In this document: in pieces, positions 26,914-35,952 of the stretch
Layout: each line of letters opens with the position of its first letter
Numbering within the stretch: position 1 is the stretch's first letter
Assembly: GCF_005845215.1 (NCBI RefSeq)
Contig: NZ_SPHO01000016.1
Location: 1 to 64,000, forward strand
DNA: 64,000 bases
DNA from: Clostridium sp. 1001271st1 H5
GTDB lineage: Bacteria > Bacillota > Clostridia > Lachnospirales > Lachnospiraceae
Direction of reading: 5' to 3'
Notes under the pieces: model-generated
Database searches by the model: none
What the model was told of the DNA's origin: nothing
What the model saw: the letters and a program-made list of their open reading frames with translations, nothing else
Position numbers and translations under genes: made by a program

Positions 26914-28215
26914 TTAAGCCGGCTGTTCCTTGCCCTGCTGTTCCTGCGCCAGTTTTTTCCGGGATAGCTTCATGCATCCCAGGGTGGCTACCAGGGTAAA
27001 GGCCATGGATATCACGCAGGCAGGCCAGATGATGCTGTAGTTTTTCGTAATATCATAGAGAAGGGATACCAGAAGCGTACCCACCACGCCGCCGAACCGG
27101 TTCACTGAAACTACCATTCCATAGATTGGACCGTAATCCCTGTTTCCGAATATCTTACTGGTAAGAAGGGTTGGCATTATGGAGGTGATGCCGGATGCAA
27201 GCCCGTAAGCCACAATCATCATATAAAATGCCACCTGGTTCTTTGCAAATATAAATCCCACAAATGCCAGGATTCCCACGCCGCACACATAAACCGTGGC
27301 AGCCTTCTCTCCAAACCGGTCAGTCACATGTCCTAAAATCAGCTTTCCGAAGATTCCCACTGCCATGTAACCGGACACAACCTTTGCAGCCACAGCTGAG
27401 CCGTATCCGATATCGGTCAGGTAAACCGGCAGCTGCAGGGCTGCTCCTGTTGCAAAGGTCATACAGAAGATGGCCAGCAGAAATACATAGAGGATAGGGG
27501 AACGTCTGGCCTCGGCCGCTGTCATGCCTGTAACCTGCGCCTCCTCCTTCTGGGCGCCCTGCGTCCTGTTACTGGTGTTTGCTCCATTTGCAGCTACATT
27601 TTCAGCTCCGTAAGGCCGCAGGCCCACATCCTTAGGCGTGGACCGGACCACCTGGTAGGTGACAGGCACTACGATGACCAGCATGATTAATCCCATGGCG
27701 CGGTCTGAAAAGCGCCAGCCATATGTACTAATAAGCCGTTCCACCACAGGGCTGAAAATAACTCCGCCGATGCTGGTTCCGATTGCAGCCACACTGATGG
27801 CAAACCCCCGCTTCTCCTTAAACCAGATGGTAAGCAGAATGGATATGGGCAGAAGTGTGCTTCCGGTAAAGAATACACCCTTGATAAAAGCCAATACCAG
27901 GATTCCCCATATATTGGGCATCAGTGAACGGCCTATGGTACAGAGAGCCGTAACAGCCACACAGCCGGGAAGCAGTTTTCTGGCCCCGTGCTTCTTATAC
28001 AATTTCCCCCAGTAAGGCGCTGTCAGCACAGCTCCCACCGTAATGCATACACTCTGCAGGGACAGCAGTGACCTTGGAACCTGCAGGTCATTGTACATCG
28101 GTACAATGTACAGGGAACTAATCTGCATAACCAGCGCCTGTACAATTACATTGATTAAAATACATACGCCCAGAATATACCACGCATAATGGACCTTTTT
28201 CTTCTCATTACCCAT
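26914..28215 (-). CDS. MFS transporter, OFA (oxalate/formate antiporter-like) type
   Basis: About 433 residues with 12 predicted membrane helices and a charged central loop (about 205-235). The N-terminal YAWYILG motif after a short basic tail resembles OFA-family carboxylate transporters. A second-half motif, GKLILGHVTDRFGEKA, is the conserved loop between helices 8 and 9. AAAGGAGAAG before the ATG at 28215 fixes the start. It follows the amidohydrolase gene with a 48-bp gap, so the pair may take up an N-acylated or amide substrate and hydrolyse it. Confidence 0.88.
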   Translation of the reverse strand: MGNEKKKVHYAWYILGVCILINVIVQALVMQISSLYIVPMYNDLQVPRSLLSLQSVCITVGAVLTAPYWGKLYKKHGARKLLPGCVAVTALCTIGRSLMPNIWGILVLAFIKGVFFTGSTLLPISILLTIWFKEKRGFAISVAAIGTSIGGVIFSPVVERLISTYGWRFSDRAMGLIMLVIVVPVTYQVVRSTPKDVGLRPYGAENVAANGANTSNRTQGAQKEEAQVTGMTAAEARRSPILYVFLLAIFCMTFATGAALQLPVYLTDIGYGSAVAAKVVSGYMAVGIFGKLILGHVTDRFGEKAATVYVCGVGILAFVGFIFAKNQVAFYMMIVAYGLASGITSIMPTLLTSKIFGNRDYGPIYGMVVSVNRFGGVVGTLLVSLLYDITKNYSIIWPACVISMAFTLVATLGCMKLSRKKLAQEQQGKEQPA

Positions 28216-28263
28216 AATCTCTTCTCCTTTACCATGAAAACCTGACATATATTTCCCAATTGT

Positions 28264-29451
28264 TTACGCATGTTCGCGCAGCCACTGCTCTGCCACCTGG
28301 GCATATGCAGCTGCCCCCAGGGGCAGGCATGCCTCATTGAATCTTACCTTCGGATGATGCTGGCCATATTCCACATCCTTGCCAACTGCCGCTCCCAGGA
28401 CAATGAAGGAGGACGGTACCTTATCTGCAATGAATGCAAAATCTTCAGAGCCGGGGAAGGATTTACGCAGCAGTTTCAGCTGCTTTTCCTGGAAAATGCC
28501 GCCCAGGGCATTGTATGCAGACAGTGCAACCTCCTGGTCCGCCACCAGAGGTATGGCGTAGTTCTCATCCAGAATCACTTCTGCCTGTGCCCTGAATGCC
28601 CTGGCCACTGACTCTGACATCTCTTTCATTCTCTCTATGACTGTTTCCCGTATTTCCTTGGAATAAGTACGGATGGTTCCCTTCATCTCCACCTCATTGG
28701 GAATCACATTGAAGGTAGAGCCTCCATGGATGGAGCCAATGGTCAGGACGCCTACCTCCCCTGCCTTGATTTCCCTGGCCTGCAGTTCCTGGAGCGCGAT
28801 GTGGATATGGGCGGCTGCATTGATGGGGTCCACTCCCTTATTCGGGGTAGAGCCATGGGTTCCGTGACCCTTTACCCGTATGGTAAACAAGTCAGAAGAC
28901 GCACAGGCCGGTCCCTGGAATATCATAAATGCTCCTGCTGGTACCACGGAATTCACATGGATGCAGAGTGCCGCGTCCACCTTGGGATTCTCCAGGATAC
29001 CTGCTTCCAGCATGTTCCGGGCTCCCTGCATATCTTCCTCCCCGGGCTGAAACAAAAGCTTTACGGTCCCCTCCAGGGCATCCTCGTTCTCCTTCAGCAT
29101 CCTGGCTGCTCCCAGCAGCATGGAAGTATGCAGGTCGTGGCCGCAGCAATGGGCTATGCCGGGATTCCCGGATGCGAATTCCAGACCGCTTTCTTCCTGC
29201 ATGCGAAGGGCATCCATGTCCGCCCGCAGCAGAAACACCTTGCCACCGTCTTCTCCGGCCCCCTTTCCCACAGTTGCAGTGACCCCATTCTGACCAATGT
29301 CCCTGGGGGAGTATCCCATTTCCTCCAGTTTCATTTTAACATATGCCGCGGTCTTTTCCACGTCCATACCGGCCTCCGGATTATGATGGATATGCCTTCT
29401 GTTTTCCGTGATTTCAGGTATCAGTTCCTTTGCCCTCTCCAAATAATTCAC
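28264..29451 (-). CDS. M20 family amidohydrolase (hippurate hydrolase-like)
   Basis: A 395-residue metallopeptidase-fold amidohydrolase (M20D). Metal and catalytic motifs are the DMDAL segment (about 79-83), HCCGHDLHTS (about 105-114), GEED (about 142-145) and PGSEDFAF (about 349-356). Family members hydrolyse N-acyl amino acids, hippurate or indole-3-acetyl-amino acids; the substrate here is unknown. The start is GTG at 29449-29451 behind AGGAGGG. It is the first gene of an operon with the MFS transporter, divergent from a regulator. Confidence 0.9.
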   Translation of the reverse strand: MNYLERAKELIPEITENRRHIHHNPEAGMDVEKTAAYVKMKLEEMGYSPRDIGQNGVTATVGKGAGEDGGKVFLLRADMDALRMQEESGLEFASGNPGIAHCCGHDLHTSMLLGAARMLKENEDALEGTVKLLFQPGEEDMQGARNMLEAGILENPKVDAALCIHVNSVVPAGAFMIFQGPACASSDLFTIRVKGHGTHGSTPNKGVDPINAAAHIHIALQELQAREIKAGEVGVLTIGSIHGGSTFNVIPNEVEMKGTIRTYSKEIRETVIERMKEMSESVARAFRAQAEVILDENYAIPLVADQEVALSAYNALGGIFQEKQLKLLRKSFPGSEDFAFIADKVPSSFIVLGAAVGKDVEYGQHHPKVRFNEACLPLGAAAYAQVAEQWLREHA

Positions 29452-29503
29452 TGTATCACCCTCCTGTACATTTTTTATACTATTTAATATTTATTATATA
29501 TTT

Positions 29504-29539
29504 TATTTATTAAATGTCAATATTTTTATTTAATAAATA
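29504..29539. promoter_or_regulatory. Inverted repeat in divergent control region
   Basis: TATTTATTAAAT (29504-29515) and ATTTAATAAATA (29528-29539) form a perfect 12-bp inverted repeat with a 12-bp spacer. It lies between the divergent amidohydrolase and regulator genes and is a candidate operator for the regulator. Confidence 0.6.
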
Positions 29540-29551
29540 GTAAAAAATTTC

Positions 29552-29580
29552 TTGAATTATTTCCTCTTCATTGTTATAAT
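29552..29580 (+). promoter_or_regulatory. Promoter of the divergent regulator
   Basis: TTGAAT (29552-29557), a 17-bp spacer and a perfect TATAAT (29575-29580), 25 bp before the start codon of the regulator gene. Confidence 0.75.
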
Positions 29581-29604
29581 TTGTTTAAAGGGGGATTTTA
29601 TCTT

Positions 29605-30930
29605 ATGAATTACAGACTTGCACTTATATCCACAGAAGAACATTGCAGTTATATCCGGGGAATCCTGGATGGAATGGCGTCTGACTGCGATGTTGAATAT
29701 ATATATTACCATTCATTCAGGGAACTTCCTGACCTGTACCGGCGGATTGAACCTGACTACGACGCTTTCTGCATAACAGGGGCCTTTGCCAGGGAAACCA
29801 TTATTAAGTCCCGGACAGACCAGCAGAAGCCGGTATTTACCATTTCCGAGAAATCCACGGAAATCTACCGGGAACTGCTGACCCTGATTAATGAGAACCG
29901 GGATACGGACCTGAGCCGCGTCATGTTTGACTACTCCTTCTGCATTCCCAATATGTACTTTAAATCAGCCAACCGTTATCTGGAAAAGGAAATCCAGCAT
30001 GAAAAGATGCATGTCTCCATATTAAAGAACATGACCCTGGACGAGCTGCTGGATACAGACAACAAAATCATCGCCAATGCAACAGCTGCCTGGAAGCAGG
30101 GACAGTTCGACCTGGTGCTGTGCCGTTTCAGCACCGCCTATCCCAGACTTAAGGAGGCGGGGATTCCCTGTAAGTTCATCTATCCTGCCGCTGATAATGT
30201 GACGGACACCATCCTGAGAATCGTGGACAGTCTGGATATGGAACAGCTTAATAACAACCTGCCCGGTATTATCTATCTTTCATCCCCTGACATTAACAGC
30301 AACTCCGCCGATGAAATAACGCCTGAAAGCGTGAACCTTCAAAAGTGTCTCCTGGATTTTAACCGGGAACATACCACCGGTTTTCTGTTAAAGAAAACAC
30401 TGCAGGGATTTGAGATTTATACCACGCAGCAGGTGCTTGAACGGATTACCGAACATTTTACAGTCTGCCAGCTGCGCAGGTATATTGACAGCTGCCTTGG
30501 CATGAATGTCCATATCGGTTATGGAATCGGCGTCAATGTAATGCTGGCCCGTTCCCATGCCATTGATGCCTGCAGCATGTCGGCAAAAAGCGGTAAAAGC
30601 CATGTGGTCACAAAGGACGGCAGTTATATCGGCCCCCTGGGAGCACAGGAGACGCGGGAGGAAGGGGACCCTGTTTCCCAGAAAGTCCTGCAGATTGCCA
30701 AATCCACCGGCCTTTCCATATCCACGCTGCAAAGAATCAGCTCTGCCCTGGAGCTGATTGGCTCCAGGGAAATCACCACCCAGGAGCTGGCCAGCACCCT
30801 GCAGGTCACGGTGGCCAACACAAACCGCTTCCTCAACGCCCTGCAGCAGAACGGCTTTGCGCAGATTATAGGTGAAAAAAAGTCCCTGATGAAGGGACGT
30901 CCCAGCCGGATTTACCGCCTGGAGCTGTAG
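29605..30930 (+). CDS. Putative transcriptional regulator with PrpR-like sensor and winged helix
   Basis: About 441 residues. The N-terminal 200 residues resemble the alpha/beta sensor region of PrpR-type regulators. Residues about 295-335 (from CLGMNVHIGYGIG) look like a degenerate GGDEF/nucleotide-cyclase-fold segment, and the C-terminal 90 residues contain helix-turn-helix segments (STLQRISSALEL, TTQELASTLQV) ending in a basic wing. It starts at 29605 behind AAGGGGG. Divergence from the amidohydrolase/MFS operon and the inverted repeat between them suggest it controls that operon. No named family is certain. Confidence 0.65.
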   Translation: MNYRLALISTEEHCSYIRGILDGMASDCDVEYIYYHSFRELPDLYRRIEPDYDAFCITGAFARETIIKSRTDQQKPVFTISEKSTEIYRELLTLINENRDTDLSRVMFDYSFCIPNMYFKSANRYLEKEIQHEKMHVSILKNMTLDELLDTDNKIIANATAAWKQGQFDLVLCRFSTAYPRLKEAGIPCKFIYPAADNVTDTILRIVDSLDMEQLNNNLPGIIYLSSPDINSNSADEITPESVNLQKCLLDFNREHTTGFLLKKTLQGFEIYTTQQVLERITEHFTVCQLRRYIDSCLGMNVHIGYGIGVNVMLARSHAIDACSMSAKSGKSHVVTKDGSYIGPLGAQETREEGDPVSQKVLQIAKSTGLSISTLQRISSALELIGSREITTQELASTLQVTVANTNRFLNALQQNGFAQIIGEKKSLMKGRPSRIYRLEL

Positions 30931-30984
30931 GAAAATTAAAATCCGGCAATGCGCGCCGGACCGAAACAAACCGGAAAACAGACA

Positions 30985-31032
30985 AAGGCGGCTGCCCTGC
31001 AGTGGAATCTCCACTCACAGGGCAGCCGCCTT
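30985..31032. terminator. Terminator between regulator and GerMN-like lipoprotein genes
   Basis: AAGGCGGCTGCCCTG (30985-30999) pairs with CAGGGCAGCCGCCTT (31018-31032), a perfect 15-bp stem with an inner TGGA/TCCA pairing. It sits between convergent genes; T-tracts are short, so it is of the GC-strong type. Confidence 0.75.
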
Positions 31033-31041
31033 CCTGCTTAT

Positions 31042-31614
31042 TTATTCAACAGACTCATAGTCTGCATTATAGGTGAGATAATCATCATCCCCCTGCTTAA
31101 TGTCATCGCCTTCATAGTTAGCGCCGTTCACCTTAAGCTTAAGCTTGGACAGCTCAAAGTTTTCCGTGAAGGTATTGCCAATCTCAGTGAGGAACATCTT
31201 GTCGGAGCATCCTTCTGCGCTGTCGGCCTGATTTAAATCCAGGGTTCCGACTGCATTTTCCTCCTTGCCCTCAATGTCAAAGCTGAGAACGTTTGTGCCG
31301 TCAGTCAGCACGCCGTATTCAATCAGCTTGTCTACCAGAAGCTGCGCATCCAATCCCTCTGTATCAAGGGAATCCATATCCTGCACCAGGCTTCCGCCGC
31401 CGCCGTGATATACGGAAATAACAGCTACCGGCATCACGTTGGGGTCCGGAACTTTATCGCTGGCCCCGCCTGTGCTTGGCGGCACCATATCCTCCTGGGA
31501 TTTAGCTGCAGCTGCAGCAGTGGTTTCTTTTTTCTGTTTTTCAGTGGTAGGTGTACAGGCTGCCAGGGATACTGCCATCAGGACGGTCATAACACCAATC
31601 AACCATTTTTTCAT
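31042..31614 (-). CDS. GerMN-like lipoprotein
   Basis: A 190-residue secreted lipoprotein. The signal peptide ends in LAAC (lipobox, Cys at about residue 20), followed by a Thr/Ala/Lys linker. Residues about 85-185 fit the GerMN (sporulation and spore germination) fold, with alternating strands and the segment LTEIGNTFTENFELSKLKLKV near the end. In spore formers, GerM-type proteins act in engulfment and spore envelope assembly, but lipoprotein versions are diverse, so the role is open. AAGGAGG precedes the ATG. Single-gene unit. Confidence 0.75.
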   Translation of the reverse strand: MKKWLIGVMTVLMAVSLAACTPTTEKQKKETTAAAAAKSQEDMVPPSTGGASDKVPDPNVMPVAVISVYHGGGGSLVQDMDSLDTEGLDAQLLVDKLIEYGVLTDGTNVLSFDIEGKEENAVGTLDLNQADSAEGCSDKMFLTEIGNTFTENFELSKLKLKVNGANYEGDDIKQGDDDYLTYNADYESVE

Positions 31615-31642
31615 AATTGTAAAGCCTCCTTAAATAATCCTC

Positions 31643-32077
31643 TTAAAAGCTTCTGAACCAGGTATTGAGCTTTGTCAGCGCCTTTACCAGGGCTTCCAGC
31701 TCCTCCTCGGTCAGTTCTTTTACCACGCTGTCTATCATCTGTTCATGGAACTTCTTATGATGATAATAAGCCTTAACTCCTTTTTCTGAAAGGGATATGA
31801 ATACGACCCTGCGGTCCTCACTGCTGCGGTTGCGGACTACATAGCCCTTTTTCACCAGGCTGTTCACGGATATGGTTAATGTTCCCACCGTGACCGACAG
31901 TTCCCGGGCAATGGATGACATGTTCTTTGGCCTGTCTATGCCGATAGCGTCTATGACATGCATATCATTATTGGTAATATCACAAAATTCCGAGGTGATA
32001 ATTGCCTTCTGCTCTATATCATTGACATCGCGGAACAGGCTAACCAAAACTTCATTCAGCGTCTCGTAAGCTCCCAC
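31643..32077 (-). CDS. MarR family regulator (FabT-like)
   Basis: About 145 residues from the GTG at 32077, the usual MarR length. The winged helix is visible at about residues 45-100 (MSSIARELSVTVGTLTISVNSLVKKGYVVRNRSSEDRR in pieces), and the N-terminal LNEVLVSLF...QKAIIT resembles FabT, the fatty-acid synthesis repressor. No fab genes are nearby, so the target may be elsewhere. The ATG 23 codons upstream lies within the promoter's -35 box and cannot be used from that promoter; the GTG has AAAGGGAG just before it. Confidence 0.85.
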   Translation of the reverse strand: MGAYETLNEVLVSLFRDVNDIEQKAIITSEFCDITNNDMHVIDAIGIDRPKNMSSIARELSVTVGTLTISVNSLVKKGYVVRNRSSEDRRVVFISLSEKGVKAYYHHKKFHEQMIDSVVKELTEEELEALVKALTKLNTWFRSF

Positions 32078-32117
32078 GTTTCTCCCTTTCACTTTCTGCT
32101 TCAAAAGCTTCTTACTG

Positions 32118-32146
32118 ATTGTACAGTATTTTAAGTGTTCGCACAA
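32118..32146 (-). promoter_or_regulatory. Promoter of the MarR-type gene
   Basis: On the minus strand TTGTGC (32141-32146), a 17-bp spacer and TACAAT (32118-32123). Its position excludes the most upstream ATG and supports the GTG start at 32077. Confidence 0.65.
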
Positions 32147-32215
32147 CCCCCTAAATCCTTATAAAATTCTTAAAAGGTTGTGATTTTTTTGTTTCATTTA
32201 CAGTTTTATCCAAAT

Positions 32216-33565
32216 CTACTTCTTAAATACAAGACGCGAAAATGTCTCTCCCCGTTCCTCGAAATTCCGGAAGATACCATAGCTGGCTGCTGCCGGTGAC
32301 AGCACGCAGCTTGTGCCCGGCCTTGTTATCTGACGGGCCCGCTTGACCCCGTCCTCCAGATGCTCTGCCAGTATGAGTCTGGCCCTGTTCCTGAATTCAG
32401 GATAATATTTATGTATCTCCTGGTATATCCTCTTGCCCGTGGCCTCCATCAGGATAATATGGGGCACACTGCATTCCGACAGATACTCAATCAGCTCCCT
32501 GTAGTCGATTCCCCTGTCCATGCCTCCTATGAGCACTGTGTCCGTATCCTTCAGGGTCCTCAGAGCCTGGATGGTGGTGTCGCAAATCGTGGAAATGGAG
32601 TCATCATAATATTTCACGCCCTCCCGCTCCCCGATATACTGGAGCCGGTGGGGAAGGGGCTCATATGTCCTGAGGCCCCGGGCAAATACCTGGTCGTCCA
32701 TTCCCAGTATACTGCATACCCCGTAAGCCACGCCTATATCAAAATAATTGTGCTGTCCCAGCAGCCGGATTTCATCTGTGGGAATCCGGAACGCCCTTCC
32801 CTGATAATGGACCCAGGTACCGTCCTGCTTCTGAGTCACATCCAGCTCCCCGCCGCTGCCGTCCATACCAGCCCTTACCAGCCTGGAGGGACAGGCCCCT
32901 TCCTCCGGCAGGCATTGTACGTTGCAGATTAAGATATCATCCGGGCGCTGGTTCTTAAAAATATGGCGCTTGGCCTCCACATACTTTTCCATGGTGCCGT
33001 AATGGTCCAGATGTTCCTCATGGATGTTCACCAGAATCCCTATATGGGGGGAAACAGTCATATACTCCAGCTGGTGGCAGGACAGTTCAAACACAATCCG
33101 TGTGTCCGGCTTCACTTCCTCCATATGGTCCAGGGCAGGTATGCCTATATTGCCCACCAGCAGGGCATCCATTCCCGCCTGTTTTAGCAGGTGATACAGA
33201 AGGGTTGTGACCGTACTCTTGCCCTTGGTTCCCGTGATACCAATAATTTGGTCCCGGAAGCACCGGAAAAACACTTCTGTCTGCGACAATATACTGCACC
33301 TGTATTCCTTTTCAGGCCGTTCCAGGACAATACCCGGACTTTTAAACACCACATCGTAATCATCCAGGCATTTCTGGTAATCCGGCCCGGTGTACCACAG
33401 TGTACCGTCCTCAGGCACGGAAGCAGGCGCCTTTACATCCGCAATATCCAGGGCTTTATAGGTTCCCAGCTGTCTGAGGACATTCCAGGTGGACTGTCCC
33501 TCCCTGCCATAGCCCAGAAGCAGGACACGCTTTCCCTTAATCCAGGGCTCTATTTTCTCAATCAC
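32216..33565 (-). CDS. murD: MurD-family ligase (UDP-MurNAc-L-Ala glutamate ligase; possibly MurD2)
   Basis: A 449-residue Mur ligase. It has an N-terminal Rossmann-like domain (LLLGYGREGQST, 16-26), the ATP loop TGTKGKST (111-118), the central ligase residues around the SCHQLEY and NIHEEHLDH segments, and a C-terminal domain with YDDSISTICDTT. It adds glutamate to UDP-MurNAc-L-alanine in the cytosol. Classical MurD uses D-Glu; the adjacent MurL-like gene raises the possibility that this one uses L-Glu (MurD2). It starts with GTG (33563-33565) behind AAGGAG, 11 bp after the MurL-like gene. Confidence 0.88.
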   Translation of the reverse strand: MIEKIEPWIKGKRVLLLGYGREGQSTWNVLRQLGTYKALDIADVKAPASVPEDGTLWYTGPDYQKCLDDYDVVFKSPGIVLERPEKEYRCSILSQTEVFFRCFRDQIIGITGTKGKSTVTTLLYHLLKQAGMDALLVGNIGIPALDHMEEVKPDTRIVFELSCHQLEYMTVSPHIGILVNIHEEHLDHYGTMEKYVEAKRHIFKNQRPDDILICNVQCLPEEGACPSRLVRAGMDGSGGELDVTQKQDGTWVHYQGRAFRIPTDEIRLLGQHNYFDIGVAYGVCSILGMDDQVFARGLRTYEPLPHRLQYIGEREGVKYYDDSISTICDTTIQALRTLKDTDTVLIGGMDRGIDYRELIEYLSECSVPHIILMEATGKRIYQEIHKYYPEFRNRARLILAEHLEDGVKRARQITRPGTSCVLSPAAASYGIFRNFEERGETFSRLVFKK

Positions 33566-33576
33566 GTTTGTTCTCC

Positions 33577-35013
33577 TTATAAGCCATCCACGCAGTATTT
33601 CCTCACCAGCAGCGCCAGGTCATCCGGAACCAGGTGATTGGCGTCATAGTAAGATGCGTACTGGTCCCCCCTGGCCCGGCAGGTCCGGTACTGGTCCGTT
33701 GTTTTATAATAGGAAAGAAGACGCGGCAGGGGTTCTCCGGCTTCCTCCAGCCTCCTGATTGTAAGTACGGCTGCTGTGTTTATCTCATCACGGCTGCCCA
33801 CGCACTCAAAGGGCTTTTCTTCCTTTATGCCAACCAGCTGGTCCAGGGTATCTTTTAGGTCCCAATCCTCCAGCATATTCCGCCCAAAGATATCCATAAC
33901 CTCCTGCGCCGGAAGAAAAGGCGACAGAATCAGGTACACAAACAGGCACTTGGGACAACGGCCGCACCAGGAATCTGTCTTGCTGCCAGCATTGCAGCTG
34001 CGGAAAATACCGTGGTACTGCTTCTGCCCGGCAAAATACCGGGCTATCTGGAATTCACTCAAAGGGCGCAGCATACTGAAGTAATATGCGCTCCCCTTCA
34101 GATATGTGGTCTGATAATAATGGAAATCCTCCTCAAACTTAAAGCTCTTGGAATACTGGTGGTTTACCGTGGTGCCCTGGACCGTGCTCTCATTGGCACT
34201 GGATTCATTGGACAGCGCCACCATGGAAAGACCGTGCATTCTGGCTGCTATGATGCTGGAGAATGCCACCAGCGCGGAAAACGGCGTATGGCCGTTCAGG
34301 TATCCCTGCCGGTTAAGCTCCAGCATGTTGGCATCCAGGGTCCTCCTTACGCTTATGACATGGTCCGTATCCAGTCCGGCCACCTCCGTGGTGTGGATGG
34401 TCGCCCCTCTGGGATTGATGATATAGGCGTACACGGTCTTTCCCGCCAGCCGCATAAGTTCCAGTGTCACCGCAGAATCCTTTCCCCCGCCAATGGGGAC
34501 CAGGACGCCGCCTGATACCTGGGAAGCACTGTGTACGGCGCTGACGCCGGGCGCCTCCCCCTCTTTATCCGTTTCCGGGCCGCCCTCTGCGGACAGTCCT
34601 GTACGCCGGACGCCGCACCGGATATCCATAAAATGATTGGGGTCAGCTTCCTCTATGCCGTTCACATAGAAAAATTCACCCAATCCATTGAAATACAGGT
34701 CTTTCCACCAGTCTGTCTGGTCCTGGTTCAGGTATCCGGCCTCCACTATCACCTCGGGAGGGCAGGCGATTTTCCAGTAGCTCACCAGCTCCACCATTCC
34801 CAGGGAAAATATCATATCCTGCATGAGCCTGTCTTCCGACCATCTGCAGCTGTCCCCATCTGCCTTTGGGAACACCCACACCGGCGCAAATTCAGACAGC
34901 CCCATGGTTTCAAACCGGTATGTAATCCGCAGCTCACTGTCATTTTCCTCTGTTTCATATCCTCTGTAAGCAAATCGGGGATACTGCTCCCGCAGGCTCA
35001 GATACTGTTTCAT
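33577..35013 (-). CDS. murL: Putative UDP-MurNAc-L-Ala-L-Glu epimerase (MurL-like, PP-loop)
   Basis: A 478-residue cytosolic protein. It has a PP-loop ATP-pyrophosphatase motif PIGGGKDSAVTLE (173-185) and a cysteine cluster WCGRCPKC (about 352-359), in a Rossmann-like alpha/beta context. MurL of Xanthomonas, of similar length, uses ATP to activate and epimerise the terminal L-Glu of UDP-MurNAc-L-Ala-L-Glu, and is encoded beside MurD2. This protein's motifs and its place 11 bp upstream of a MurD-type gene match that. The assignment is by motif and context, not alignment; another PP-loop enzyme is possible. GAGGAATAAGGA precedes the ATG. Confidence 0.68.
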   Translation of the reverse strand: MKQYLSLREQYPRFAYRGYETEENDSELRITYRFETMGLSEFAPVWVFPKADGDSCRWSEDRLMQDMIFSLGMVELVSYWKIACPPEVIVEAGYLNQDQTDWWKDLYFNGLGEFFYVNGIEEADPNHFMDIRCGVRRTGLSAEGGPETDKEGEAPGVSAVHSASQVSGGVLVPIGGGKDSAVTLELMRLAGKTVYAYIINPRGATIHTTEVAGLDTDHVISVRRTLDANMLELNRQGYLNGHTPFSALVAFSSIIAARMHGLSMVALSNESSANESTVQGTTVNHQYSKSFKFEEDFHYYQTTYLKGSAYYFSMLRPLSEFQIARYFAGQKQYHGIFRSCNAGSKTDSWCGRCPKCLFVYLILSPFLPAQEVMDIFGRNMLEDWDLKDTLDQLVGIKEEKPFECVGSRDEINTAAVLTIRRLEEAGEPLPRLLSYYKTTDQYRTCRARGDQYASYYDANHLVPDDLALLVRKYCVDGL

Positions 35014-35175
35014 TCCTTATTCCTCTTCTCTTCACAGCATAAACCCGCTGTATGCCAGGGTATGTCCGGACCGTCCAGCCGGAGTGTCCACTCCCGCTGC
35101 CCGCAGGCATACCCAAAAACCCTGCTGTAAACATATACAGGGCGCACATACAACGGATTCCCTTTTTCTATGGCT

Positions 35176-35204
35176 ATTATAGTCAATAACCCTTGATATT
35201 GCAA
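35176..35204 (-). promoter_or_regulatory. Promoter of the murL-murD operon
   Basis: On the minus strand TTGCAA (35199-35204), a 17-bp spacer and a perfect TATAAT (35176-35181). A leader of about 150 nt with several GC-rich inverted repeats separates it from the start codon. Confidence 0.75.
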
Positions 35205-35228
35205 TGTTTTTTTGCACTCCGGACTGTT

Positions 35229-35756
35229 TCATCTCACTGCCCCGGCCAGTACCACGCTGGCCGCCACTCCTGCCGCTGTGGCAATGAGTCCTCCGGCCAG
35301 TGTATATCTGGTCCTGGTTATGCCTACACTGCCAAAATACACGCTCAGACAATACAGAACTGTCTCGGTGCTGCTCATAAGTACAGATGCAATGAGTCCC
35401 AGTGAGGAGTCTGTGCCATACTCCTTAAATATATCCAGCACCAGACCGGTTGCCGCTGAGTTGGATACCAGGCGCACCAGGACCACTGGTACGATTTGAG
35501 GCGGTATGTGCAGCAGGGCCGCAGGCATTGTAAGCAGTTCTCCCAGAAAGTCCAGAAAACCGGAGGCCCGCAGTACACCCACTGACACCATAAGCCCCAC
35601 CAGGGTGGGCAGGATACCGGCCACTGTCTTCATGCCGTCCTTGGCACCATCTATAAAATCATCCAGCACAGGACGGCCGCACAAAAGGCCGAATCCCACA
35701 ATATAAAAAATCATCAGAGGGACCATTGCCTCTGACAGGAAAATCAAAAATTTCAT
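35229..35756 (-). CDS. spmB: Spore maturation protein B
   Basis: A 175-residue membrane protein of the nucleoside-recognition (Gate) family with about five hydrophobic segments. SpmB works with SpmA in dehydration of the spore core. It shows the conserved GAKDGMKTV (about 38-46) and LVSNSAATG (about 96-104) segments. Unlike in Bacillus, where spmA directly precedes spmB, spmA lies at 62997 on the same strand. The ribosome binding site is weak. No sporulation-sigma promoter was clear to me by eye. Confidence 0.9.
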   Translation of the reverse strand: MKFLIFLSEAMVPLMIFYIVGFGLLCGRPVLDDFIDGAKDGMKTVAGILPTLVGLMVSVGVLRASGFLDFLGELLTMPAALLHIPPQIVPVVLVRLVSNSAATGLVLDIFKEYGTDSSLGLIASVLMSSTETVLYCLSVYFGSVGITRTRYTLAGGLIATAAGVAASVVLAGAVR

Positions 35757-35853
35757 GTGTCAGTTCCGAGTCTGTTTGTTTATTACATCTTATTCCATAC
35801 AGGATTGTTTCATGACGGGAAAAGGATGGCTGCAGCGCCTCTCCCCCATTTGC

Positions 35854-35884
35854 AAAAACTGCCGTCCTAAAAGGAACGGCAGTT
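35854..35884 (-). terminator. Terminator of the LPXTG surface protein gene
   Basis: AACTGCCGTCC (35857-35867) pairs with GGAACGGCAGTT (35873-35884) with a bulge. Read on the minus strand the stem is followed by TTTTTGC. It lies about 70 bp after the stop codon of the surface-protein gene. Confidence 0.85.
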
Positions 35885-35952
35885 CTGCTGGTCTGTTTAC
35901 GTGTGCACACCCTCACGTTCGTGCAGCCGCGGCATATCCATACCGCACTCCG

